A DNA stretch of 64,000 bases. It comes from Coniella vitis. Its lineage: Eukaryota > Ascomycota > Sordariomycetes > Diaporthales > Schizoparmaceae. Shown here in pieces: positions 32,732 to 42,578 of the stretch. How positions within the stretch are numbered: the first letter of the stretch is position 1; each line of letters begins with the position of its first letter. A program made the position numbers and the translations under genes. Below the pieces are notes generated by a model. It was not told the origin of the DNA. It ran no database searches and saw only the letters and a list, made by a program, of their open reading frames with translations. Location: NCBI GenBank assembly GCA_011317545.1, contig WUJK01000001.1, forward strand, positions 434,001 through 498,000. Reading direction: 5' to 3'.

Positions 32732-35497
32732 GATGAGCGTACCGGAAGCAGAGAAGTGAAACCTCCTCGTACTGATTTGGCCAAGAACAGCACTAAAACC
32801 TGAGACCCAAACACACTGGCGAACCGAGAGACGAAATAAAAGGGAGGGCAATTGCAAGAACAGTAGATGTTGGTCTCTTGAATCGCTAGTGGAATTGCTA
32901 CTCTCGCTTCTTATGACTACGTCCACATAGTGGTATGTTGATACGAAAGCACGCACTGATTCGCAACTCACATGGAGTGGGCTGTTCGGGGTTCCATCCA
33001 ACACGTTTTGCTCCGGAACAAGGACCGTTGTCGAGCCCAGTCGCTTCCGCAATCACCCAACGCCGCCTGCGGGTCTTGCGGCTGCCTGTCTGCGTGCCTA
33101 TGGAGTATCGATGCGTGGTCCAGGTTTATATACTGAGACTTATTCGTCCAGAAGTTGTACTGAAGCGTACCAAGTGCGCAAGTATCACTATAACATGGTG
33201 CAGAGCACCAACAATTGGCCGGTTTGGGGGCCACAAGAGCTACCAACAAGTCCCACCAGCTTGGCGGCAGTGGGTATTACTATGTAGGGGCCAATCCTCC
33301 GCTAAGCTCCTCTGGTAAACAGGTTCAAAACTGACAGCCTGATGACAGCGACGGCAACGGCAACGACAGCCCAAACCATGGTACAAAGTGCGTGTTGTGG
33401 ATCTCGAAACGGGCCGTCCAATCAAGCTGTCCCGCAAGGGTTCGCAGAGCCTGTTTCCGGTCCATTCCCCAGCAACGGGCTCATTATTATCTTTGCAATA
33501 TTGCGGGGGGCCAAGCGATCATTTCCTTTGTCATTTCTTCATTTTCCTTCTCCTTTCTGGCCAGCTGCTAGTCTGCCCTGTCTGCTTACGAGCCGCAGCC
33601 TGCCATTGCGTCTGCAGATCTATCAAAGTCCGAGGCGGCGTCCACAACACGTGTGAGCAATGTATCGCACTATATACTATGGTAGTATGATGTGTACTCT
33701 GATAGTACACATATTAAGCCGAGGGCTTTCCACAACGCCTGCTCGGTGGGGCTCGAAGGATGCGCCAAAACACAGCCCGTTCTCCCACCCCCGCAACGAG
33801 TGCTGCGGTATCATTTGCTGGCTTGTGGACTCGGACTAATAAGCTGATAGATAACCTTTTGTTTCGGAGCCAGCACCTTCTGCCCTGACAAGCCTACCAA
33901 TTTGCAGCAATCATGCCCTCGGCCGCAAAGGCCCGCGTCCAGAGCCCGCAACAGCCCGTCCTCGCCTGGCCACCCTCTGGGGGACACTGCGGCAAGGTCC
34001 GTCCTCACAGTCGGAAAGGAATGCTATCCATCGACTAACTTTTGGAGAGACGGTGGGTCTTGCCTCCTTCGCGTTGGCATGGGATGTTTTTGCTTTCGAG
34101 CTGGATACTCCATCTGGATGCGAAGTCTGGATTGGAAAAGGATCATGTGGTTCCGCTGCGGCTATTCCCACTGCCGCAGTGGGCGCGGGCAGACTGTCCA
34201 TGGTAGAGGCCTGTGAGGCTCTGCTCTGTGCCTTGGCAGTGGTGTACATGCGCGACAAAGGCTGAGGGCAGCAGCAGACCCGTTGAATAGCCACGCCGTT
34301 CGTTCTATCGTTCTATTGTGAAGTACTACAACCTCTACAAGTGCACCCTGGTCGATGGGGCAGAGCCTCTGCAGCCCTCTCATGTCCAGCATTTTCCATC
34401 TTGGGACTCTCGACTGAGACGCGCGCGCCCCTTGTCTTTCTGAGGTTCACTAGCACCTCCAGGGCGGCAGGGATCAGATATTGTGATGCGTCCCCTTCTA
34501 CGTGGCAGATGGTGATCGAGAAATGATTCACTGACTCGGAAAAGGACATGAAATGGCATGGACACTACCACGTGCTTCCCCAGTATCGTGTCGTATGAAA
34601 GGAAAGGAAAAAAATAAAGCTATGGTCACTGTGGAGTAGATAATAAGGGAGGATCTCGAGTTATCCATACCAGAGTATGTAGACAAAGAGTGATTGTGAG
34701 GGCATTGGGATGGTATAACACAATCTTTCTGCCTCAGTTCCGATCTGTGACAAAGAAGCTTATTATCACCGCCAGCAGTGTACATAATAAGGCCTGTTCC
34801 CATGCTCAGGGCACCTAACAGTGTCCTACATACTCATAAAGTAACAGTACTCGAAACGCTCCCAATGGTACTGTAGAATCGGAAATGGTCCACCCTCTTC
34901 CATCGCTGCCTTGTACGATCCGGAATAAGAAAACAGCGTTGAAGGAGTGGCGGAACGCCACCCCCAGGACTCTTGTAAAGTATCTTCTCTGTGCAATTCG
35001 CAGCAAAGTGGATCTTGTATAGGGGAGGTGGGAGCAGCTATGGGTCAAAGTTTTGCAATCCTCCGTCTTCTTTTGCTCAAAGCTGACTTGAGAGCCTATT
35101 GTAGCAATGATAGCCAGCATGTTGCATTTCTCCCCTTTCTCGCTCCGGCCGTGGGAAGCACTGAAGGATGGGCGACCACACGAACTGGGCTGGACGATCT
35201 GCATGGGCTTCGGGGCCAGACGTATATTGTCTTGGATGACACCTACACGCCCTCCAAGTTGACTCTTGGACTGTGGCTTTTGGCTTCAACTGGAAGGGCG
35301 TCCTGGCCCCCAAGCGACAGATGAGTCGAGTGCCCTTCTCTTGCGAACGATCAAGCAAAAGAGGGCTACTACAAACCTCCAAGTCAACAAGAAACAGCAC
35401 AAAACCAGAGGAGGAAACCGCGCTGAGTCCATATATATAGACGACTGCCGTTCTTATAGCCACCGACGACGACGACGCCGCCGCCGTCACCATCACC
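32732..35497. other. Long intergenic region, no gene recognised
   Basis: About 2.8 kb between divergent GMC and receptor genes. Open frames are short and overlap each other on both strands without conserved motifs. The motif atactatggtagtatgatg lies near 33674-33692, in the same style as other gap motifs. The last 100 nt before 35498 holds a TATATATA stretch at about 35430 and a run of CGACGACGACG-type triplets, suited to a promoter and leader. Confidence 0.55.
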
Positions 35498-36867
35498 ATG
35501 ACGTGGTTCCCCCCAGACACGCCCGAAACGCGCAACCCGCTGATCGTATCAACCTTTTTTGGCGTCATCGCCCTGCTCAGCTTCATCGCGCGGCTCTACT
35601 CGGTGGGCGTGCCGCACTCACGGCCCCGGCTCGAAGACTGGCTCATCCTCGCAGCGCTCGTCCTCGTCTACGCCTCGCTCGGCATCCAATGGGCATGCGT
35701 GACCCTCGGCGGCACAGGGCGCCACGTCGCCGACGTGGAAGCACGCGATCCGTCCGCCGTCGTCCTGACGCTCCAGCTCATCATCCCCTTTGAGGCGCTC
35801 TACGGCATCACGCTCATGCTCGTCAAGTTCTCCATGCTGCGCTTCTACGTGCGCATCTTTTCCATCAACAAGACGTTCACGGTGGCCGTGTGGACCGCCG
35901 TCACGGTCATCTTCCTGTGGATGGTCTCGGTTGTGCTCGAGACCTTCTTGCTGTGTCGGCCGCTGGCGTATAACTGGGACACGTCGATTGAGGGCACGTG
36001 TGGGAACCGCCAGGCCGTCTACGTGGGTGCGGGAGTGTCGAATATGGTGACGGATTTCATGGTGCTGTTGCTGCCGATTCCGTTTGTGTGGAAGCTGAGG
36101 ATGCCGACGGCGTCAAAGATGGGGTTGCTGGGTATTTTCTGCCTGGGTATCTTGTACGTTTTGCTTTCTTTCCTTGTTTCTGGTGTTTTCCGTCTCATAC
36201 TCCTCTTCTCCTTCCTATCGTTACTCACCGCGGCAACACAATCATCCACGCTGACACCTGGACTCATCAAACACCCAGCATCACCGCCATCTCCATCGTC
36301 CGACTCAAGTCCCTCATCGACATCAGCTTTACAGACCCCACCTGGACGCTCCCCATGGGCCTCCTGTGGACCGTCCTCGAGCCCGAGCTCGCCATCATCA
36401 ACGCCAACCTGCCCCTCCTCAAGCGCCTCTGCACGCGCCTCGTCCCGCGACTCTTCTCCTCGGGCCGGTCCCGCGGCACCGGCGGCGTCGGCGGCGGCGC
36501 AGGTGGGCTGGGTGGCAGCCACCTGAACCAATTTGAGAAGCTCCACGATGAGAATAACTACATGCTGCGTACCATTGGCGGGGGCCATGTGGTTGTTGCT
36601 GGGGTGAGTGGGGGTACCAGCGCCAGCGCGAGCGCCAGCGGGTCACGGAATCGGGATGGGCATCATCATTCTTCGATGCCGAGCGGCGACAAGCGCGCGA
36701 GCAACGCGTTTGTGCATGCGAATGAACGGCAGAGTGGCGGCGGCGGTGGTGGTGGCCAGGTGCCCGTGGGCAACCACTATATCGTGCGGCAGACGGCGTT
36801 CCATGTCGAGGTGGAGAGTTTGAGCGATGATGGAGTCAAGCCTTCGTCGAGGCAGAGTAGTATTTGA
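35498..36867 (+). CDS. Seven-helix rhodopsin-domain receptor-like protein (PTH11-related, no CFEM)
   Basis: Fungal integral membrane protein of the rhodopsin-domain family related to PTH11-type receptors. Exons 35498-36153 and 36279-36867 give 414 residues; the GTACGT donor and CACCCAG acceptor join in frame inside helix 6. Seven hydrophobic segments are visible: NPLIVSTFFGVIALLSF, LEDWLILAALVLVY, VVLTLQLIIPFEALYG with GITLMLVKFSMLRFY, FTVAVWTAVTVIFLW, NMVTDFMVLLLPIPFVW, the spliced helix 6 leading to ITAISIVRLKSL, and LPMGLLWTVLEPELAIINAN, whose family-typical WTVLEPELAII motif is clear. There is no N-terminal CFEM cysteine domain. The tail (about 310-414) is Gly/Ser-rich. GC content is clearly higher than in its flanks. 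An A21 run begins within the stop codon. Confidence 0.9.
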
Positions 36868-36887
36868 AAAAAAAAAAAAAAAAAAAA
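36867..36887 (+). repeat. A21 run overlapping the receptor stop codon
   Basis: Twenty-one A residues, starting with the A of the TGA stop. The sequence beyond is AT-rich. Confidence 0.9.
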
Positions 36888-37895
36888 CTTGTTTTAGATG
36901 GGGTTATGAATCAGAATCAGGGCTGGGATTCATAAAGGATGGAACAAGTGGATGGATATCATGATATAGAAGCGTATAATTACAAGAAATATAATATTCA
37001 AATATGCTTAAGCTTGCTTCATTGCTATTTCTCAAATCAACGACCATGATTATTTGCTGACGTAATTTTGAAGTATTTGGGGATTGATATATCAAATGGA
37101 CAACGAGCCCGTTGTATAATATTCGAGACTAGGTGAGGACCCGACCTATTTGAGAAGTGTTTAGATCTAAACAGGTCACGTTACGGTCTTTACACCTTGG
37201 GTAAAACCCATTGGTAACTTGTTCAATGTTCAGCATATGCATAATAGGTTCAATTTACATAGTATGGTATATTTACTTGTCTAGGTTCTTCATGTTGTGT
37301 GTCCCAACTCGAGTTGTACATGTAGTAGGATGTAGATGGAAGAATACTGCACATCCATGTGACTTTTATACTATATCATACGAGCAACACACTTGATCAT
37401 CGTAGCGAATATGGCGCGCCATGGTTTCGTGGTGCTCACTGTACCTCATACTACTAAAATGCTTCTTCTTCTTTACAGTATGACAGTGATATGCAAAGGG
37501 GTTATTCAATCCTTTGCCGACCTCCCACAAGGCTACGTGATATTTACATAGGGGTTACATCTCTACTATGGTACATGGTATAATATAGAAATTGTGCATC
37601 CTGTGTCTCAAGGGGATCCAATAACAGAGTTGCTTCGGCATCACAGTGTAACAAAGTCAACGTATGTATCCCTGGGACAAAAGAATGCCACAAGCCCGGA
37701 AAACCATATACATTGTTCATCGCCAGTCGTGACCTGTTGAACAAGCAGAGTAACTGATCGCCATCCTGCCTTGGCGCTCTTCAGTATTATTTCTCTTTAT
37801 TGGGTGCTTATAACTCATAAGCCGGTTATCACTTGCGTCTTGATTCTAGATCTAGACAGCAAACACTATCGCTACTCCTTTCCCTATCCTGCTCA
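36888..37895. other. AT-rich intergenic region
   Basis: About 1 kb of AT-rich sequence between convergent genes. No coding signal. It contains tactatggtacatggtata at about 37564-37583, of the recurrent gap-motif type. Confidence 0.6.
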
Positions 37896-39815
37896 TCAAA
37901 ACTTTGTTGGACTCCCCCCCCATTGTGTCCTCGTAGAACAAGCAGCCGCGTCCTCGGCAGCCTGGTATGCTCCCAATGCAGCATCCGACGCCTTTCTCGA
38001 CCGAGTGACAAGATCTTCGTCTTCAATGACGCCAAGGATGGCATCACCCTGGTGAGTGTACCTGGTGGAAGGAGAAGTGGGAGAAAAGGGAGGAGAGGTT
38101 GGATAGGCGTCATAGTCTGTATGTAGCTCGATGTCGTAGATTGTCTGAGGAGCGCCTTGGATACGTGGGGGACTTCTAGTGCTACGATGGTTCATGTGGT
38201 CATACTGCTCCTGCTGCTGCGTTCGTCTAGGCGTGTGATAACCATCGTCATCATCATCATCATCGTAATCGTTGTAATCATCGTCATGAGAAGATCCACG
38301 AACGGAATCAGGTTGACTATGTGCTCGATTTTGGTGATAATGCTGCGCACTGGGATGATGATAGTTGCTGCTGTGACTATTGCCTGCATTACTGCTGCTG
38401 CTGGTGCTGCTCGGGTATCTCTGCTCATATCGCGCTCTAGCTCTCATTTCACGAGTCGGTGTAAGCCCGGCCCCGTGCGTGGGAGGGACCTCGAGGAACC
38501 GCCCTGGCTGCTCTGCTCGTTCTGCCCATTGGTGAGGTCGCGCGGTGTACTCTCTCGAATCATATCCATCTGGCGCGGGCCGTAAAGAAGACTGCTCTCC
38601 GGTAGTGAAATAAGAAGAATCATGGTGGGTTTGAGGAAGAAGCCGCCGTGAAGAAGGAGACCGCGACCGAGACCGAAACTGGGACCCCTCGTCATACACC
38701 CATTTATCAGCCCCAAGGTCAAGGCGCTCAAAATACTCAAGCTGGTCCAGCTCATCTTCCCTTCTTGCGCTCTGATCATCGCCATAGTGGTCGGGCTCCC
38801 CGTCCCTAGAAGGGTCCGTTCCAGGTTGCGACCACCCAGTCCTTCCATCGAAGAATACCTGCCAGTCGTGCGTGGTAATCGCGCCAAGGATCCACCCAAT
38901 GACACCAAATACCAACCCCACTGCTATCCAGCCGCGCTTCCCAAGAACCTTTACATATACCTTGTTCACCTTCTCCGCCTCATCAACAGTCTTTTGACAG
39001 GCGCTGCTGAACTCATCAAAAGCTTTGCTTAGTCTCGCCCAGGCCGCGTCTCTCTTCTCCCTATTCCTCTTCTCAGCATTATCGTCACCCTCGTCGTCAT
39101 TGTCACCGCCGACATTGTCCTCCACATCATCCTCTGGGGCAGGTGAGGCTGCAGAGGCGGAAACGGGAGTGAAATTATCCGGTTGGCTCTCGATTTCGTT
39201 GAGCGCCCAAAGAAGCTTTCGCGCTGCTTTGTATGCCTCTGGTGGCATCACCTCCTTCCGCATGCCAGTCGAAACAGCGACGCTGTTCATACCCAAGCAT
39301 GCCGTCATGAGATTCGGACCGGAATTCAACTCGCCTGCCAGTTGCCTAAGTAGTTTGTATCGGATAGATGCGCTAGCCCAAGAGCCTCGGATACTGTCCG
39401 TATAATATTTGTCCCAGTCGTTGGTTCTCATGAGATCAACAATCCTGGCTAGCGATTCTTGCGCTTGGCGGATGACATCTTTGACTTCTTCGAATGTCAC
39501 GATCATGTGGAGGAACTCGTCTTCGTCAACCTCTTGTTCAGAGAGCATATAGCGGGCGCTGAAAAACCTTTGAATTCGAATGTCTAGGTTGGGAAGTCTC
39601 GGCCATCTGCTAGAACGACCGCCACCATCGTCACGATCATCATTATCATAGCATGAGGTGCTCCGATCGTGGCCGTGCCTTGGTGAGCCATGGCTTTCTG
39701 CGTGTCGAGAAGATGCTCCAGGCGTCGCCATGTGTCCGTAACCACCCTCAGGGTCCTCAGGGGAGTTTGGTCTGCGAGGGCGCAAAAGGCCAGATCCTTC
39801 GCCTTGTCGTGACAT
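37896..39815 (-). CDS. Unrecognised one-helix protein with acidic and RS-rich tail
   Basis: Not assigned to a family. The 639-residue single frame has a disordered N terminus (1-70), then a helical folded region (about 75-215) with FFSARYMLSEQEVDEDEFLH and SIRYKLLRQLAGELNSG, an acidic linker (226-247), a charged amphipathic stretch and one clear membrane segment (WIAVGLVFGVIGWILGAITT, 296-315). The rest is Arg/Ser/Asp/Tyr-rich low complexity, including a run of Asp near 550. The layout (cytosolic helical domain, tail-proximal membrane helix, long disordered tail) would fit an organelle or plasma-membrane anchored protein, but no function is claimed. The start is the first ATG, MSRQGEGSG; no intron is required, although a GT-rich site near 38049 could be spliced. 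Confidence 0.7.
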   Translation of the reverse strand: MSRQGEGSGLLRPRRPNSPEDPEGGYGHMATPGASSRHAESHGSPRHGHDRSTSCYDNDDRDDGGGRSSRWPRLPNLDIRIQRFFSARYMLSEQEVDEDEFLHMIVTFEEVKDVIRQAQESLARIVDLMRTNDWDKYYTDSIRGSWASASIRYKLLRQLAGELNSGPNLMTACLGMNSVAVSTGMRKEVMPPEAYKAARKLLWALNEIESQPDNFTPVSASAASPAPEDDVEDNVGGDNDDEGDDNAEKRNREKRDAAWARLSKAFDEFSSACQKTVDEAEKVNKVYVKVLGKRGWIAVGLVFGVIGWILGAITTHDWQVFFDGRTGWSQPGTDPSRDGEPDHYGDDQSARREDELDQLEYFERLDLGADKWVYDEGSQFRSRSRSPSSRRLLPQTHHDSSYFTTGEQSSLRPAPDGYDSREYTARPHQWAERAEQPGRFLEVPPTHGAGLTPTREMRARARYEQRYPSSTSSSSNAGNSHSSNYHHPSAQHYHQNRAHSQPDSVRGSSHDDDYNDYDDDDDDDGYHTPRRTQQQEQYDHMNHRSTRSPPRIQGAPQTIYDIELHTDYDAYPTSPPFSPTSPSTRYTHQGDAILGVIEDEDLVTRSRKASDAALGAYQAAEDAAACSTRTQWGGSPTKF

Positions 39816-40446
39816 TGCTGAGGGAAGCTGATGATAGATAAGATTTAGAGACCCAAAGCCGGGTGTTGAACCTTAGATTCAGGGTACAGCGTCTGCTTGG
39901 GTGGACAAAATTGGCGGGCTATCAATTCCTTTTACAGGGTCAATATCTCCAACGTCGAGTGCCGCTGTGGGCCACGGGGCTTGTGTAATGATTGTTGGTA
40001 ATTTGCAAAAGCCAGCAGTTCGAGATCGATCAAGACTCTTTCTTCTGCCTGTACCATGCCTTAAATAAGTCGGATCGAACCCGCCTGGCTTTTCCATATA
40101 TCATGATTCGAAGAGACACACTTCAGGACTGAAATCACAACAAGACACCGCATCACAGGGAAGCTGGCAGAATCGCATACCAATAATTGCGGCAGCAAGA
40201 TCTGGGTATCAAGTGCAAATCATTTCGGGAATGCAAAAGGTGTGAGGTAGACGGAGTACATGACCACCACCTCAATGCCGTCAGTGCTTCAAGTGGCTCA
40301 CTCAAGGGTCATGTGCCGTTCAAGGGAGCAATGACCGGGGCCGTGAGCCTGTGCCATTGCGGTGAATGGCTCCGACTCTTGTCGACTTTCTCTTGTGCCT
40401 TAGACTGAATCGAATGTCGCTGCGAATGGGTGTTTGCCATCTTCCT
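39816..40446. other. Intergenic, no gene recognised
   Basis: A 631-bp gap between two minus-strand genes, holding the 3' end of the ame1-like gene and the promoter of the 37896-39815 gene. Nothing else is seen. Confidence 0.55.
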
Positions 40447-42578
40447 TCACAGCACAGCTGCCGTGCGCTCCAAGAAGGCATTGAAGCTTACAATCTGGTT
40501 GAGAGCACCACCACCGGGGCCGTTGCTACAGGCCTGCTCTGCAATTCTACTGATGGTGAGTTCCAGGTTAGCCAGCTCCGCCAGCTTTTGCTCTTTAGGC
40601 GAAAGTTCTGGAGCGGCTTGGCCCTGCTCGATGGCCAGGTCGATATCGTGCATTGCGGCCGAGAGATTGATGTTGTGCTGTTGGAAGGAAGCTTTGGTTA
40701 GCAAATAGCTTTGGCAAGTATGTTTCTCAAGGTTATCTCACCAAAGCCTCCTTGCTTTCATCATCGTGCTTAATGCGGAGTGCGTCCATTCGGAGCGCAA
40801 CATGTTCTCTCTCGGCCCTGACTTCCAAAATGCGCGCTCGCAACTTTAATTTCTCTCTTGAGGCCTCACGAACCCGCCTCTGGAGGATGAAAATATCATC
40901 AAGTGCAATTGTCTGTGCCTGTATCAGTAACACAACTCTTCCCGCATGCATCTCTTCGTTGACTGACCTGCTCCAAGAGCTGCGTTCGCAACTGCTCCTG
41001 GAAAGCTTCCAAGGCCCGGTACTTGATACGGTGCTCCTTCTTTGCAGCGGTATCCTCTGTGTTGGTGAGCGCATCCAGCTGTTTTCTCACGCTTCGACCA
41101 ATAATCTCCTCGCATATCTGAGCGAGAACATCGACAGCATTTACACCGCTGCGATTGGCAAACGGTATATCCAAGTCGAGAGGGTCATCGTCATCTGGGC
41201 TGCCGTCATGGTGTCGAAGTCGTGTAAATCGTTGCACTGTGACTGGCACCGCGGGACGTTCATCAACGCCTCTCTGCTTCTGTCGTTCCGTAGTCCGGGG
41301 CTTCTTTGCTTTGGTTCTTGGTGGTTTGGGTTGACGCTGCTGTGCAGGACTCTTTTTGCGTGGCGCCACGGCTCGCGGTCGTTTCGCGACCGGCTCTTCC
41401 AAGGCTTCATCTGGCGATAGCTCTGGCGAGCTAGCCGGTACATTCCTTCGCTGGCGCTTGCGGCCAAGATCAATCGCAGCGTTTCGGTCGCTAACTTCTT
41501 GTGCCTGTTGGTCATCGTTCTCCTCTGCTCCTGCAGTGACCTTCTTTGCAGTCCCGTCTGAAACGGTCTCTGCGACTTCTGGGACGTTCTGCTCGGGAAC
41601 GATATTCTCGATTTCAGTGCCCTTCTTCTTTATCACTGGGAGTTCCGATGAGAGCTCATTAGGCGAACCATCGGGGCTCTTCGACAGTCGCGTGCTACGC
41701 CGCAGGCCAGTCTGATTGGCACGTGGCGAGCCAGAAATTACAGCCAAGCTCTTTCTGGATTTTCGGCTGAGTGGCGATGACGACGGCAAGAATCCTGAAC
41801 CAGTGTCATTGTCCGCAGAGCGCATAGCTGACTGGAGCAGCGCACTTGAGTCTCGCGTGCCTCCAGTCCGCAGTCTTCTCCTGTGTCCACTGCCTGGTGC
41901 ATGCGCGGGACTTTCAGTTACTTCTTCGGAACGCAGTGCCGACGAGGGCGAGGATCCTTGTGGGGCTTCGATCGGTGCGGCGGCCGATTTTGAGGCTGTC
42001 TTTCGTGTATCACGGCTGCGCTGAGACGGACGGTCCGCTGGTGGCGGCGGAGAAGAGCCAGGACCCGCCTCTGACTGCTCAGCCGAAGTCGGTGCATTGC
42101 TTATAGAGTATGGATCCGAGGACACACGCTTCGGCGGTTTTGCAAGCCTAGATCTTGCCGACGATGGTTCTAATTGTGGGAGGTCTGCGGCAGTGATATC
42201 TGCGGCATCCAGACGCCTTCTTTTGGCTGACGTGTTTGGACTCGTCCGTTTCACTGCTGCTGCTGCTGATCCTTTGGCTGGCGGTGCAGTCGGTGCGACG
42301 AATGGACCTGAGGCAACTGTTTCGGGCTCTCTCTCGAAGGCGGGCGGGGGTACCTCTGCTGGGATGGAAAAGAGCTCGCCGAAGTCAGCGTTTTCGACTT
42401 GATGCCGGCTGAATGAGAAGGATCATCAGCACAGAAATGACTGCTATCAGAAGACACCGAGAGGCACTTACGCCGCACCGCGCATGCGGTTGCGCATGCG
42501 GTCTTCGCGAGCTGTAGATGGATGTTAGACGTGCCACGAGAATGAAGTACGTGATGCTGTAGCCTTACTTTGATCCAT
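40447..42578 (-). CDS. Probable inner kinetochore subunit CENP-U/Ame1
   Basis: Five exons, 42569-42578, 42472-42511, 40968-42408, 40742-40918 and 40447-40677, give 632 residues; all junctions keep frame (donors GTAAGG, GTAAGT, GTCAGT, GTGAGA). The N terminus assembled over three exons reads MDQTREDRMRNRMRGA and then RHQVENADFGELF, which resembles the start of fungal Ame1-type proteins as I remember them. A long basic, Ser/Pro-rich disordered region with an AT-hook-like RKKSPAQQRQPKPPRTK stretch follows. The C-terminal third has an AVDVLAQICEEIIG helix and a continuous coiled coil (LEVRAEREHVALRMDALRIK, then LSAAMHDIDLAIEQG). CCAN subunits of this type join in coiled-coil heterodimers (known). 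CENP-Q/Fta7 or another coiled-coil kinetochore protein is the main alternative. Confidence 0.63.

Noticed and set aside
33811..34803. Open frames of 60-127 codons in the GMC-receptor gap
   Set aside because: Short, mutually overlapping on both strands and without motifs.
36888..37760. Possible RIP-degraded transposon in AT-rich DNA
   Set aside because: AT-rich, but no terminal repeats or residual transposase or reverse-transcriptase motif could be seen.
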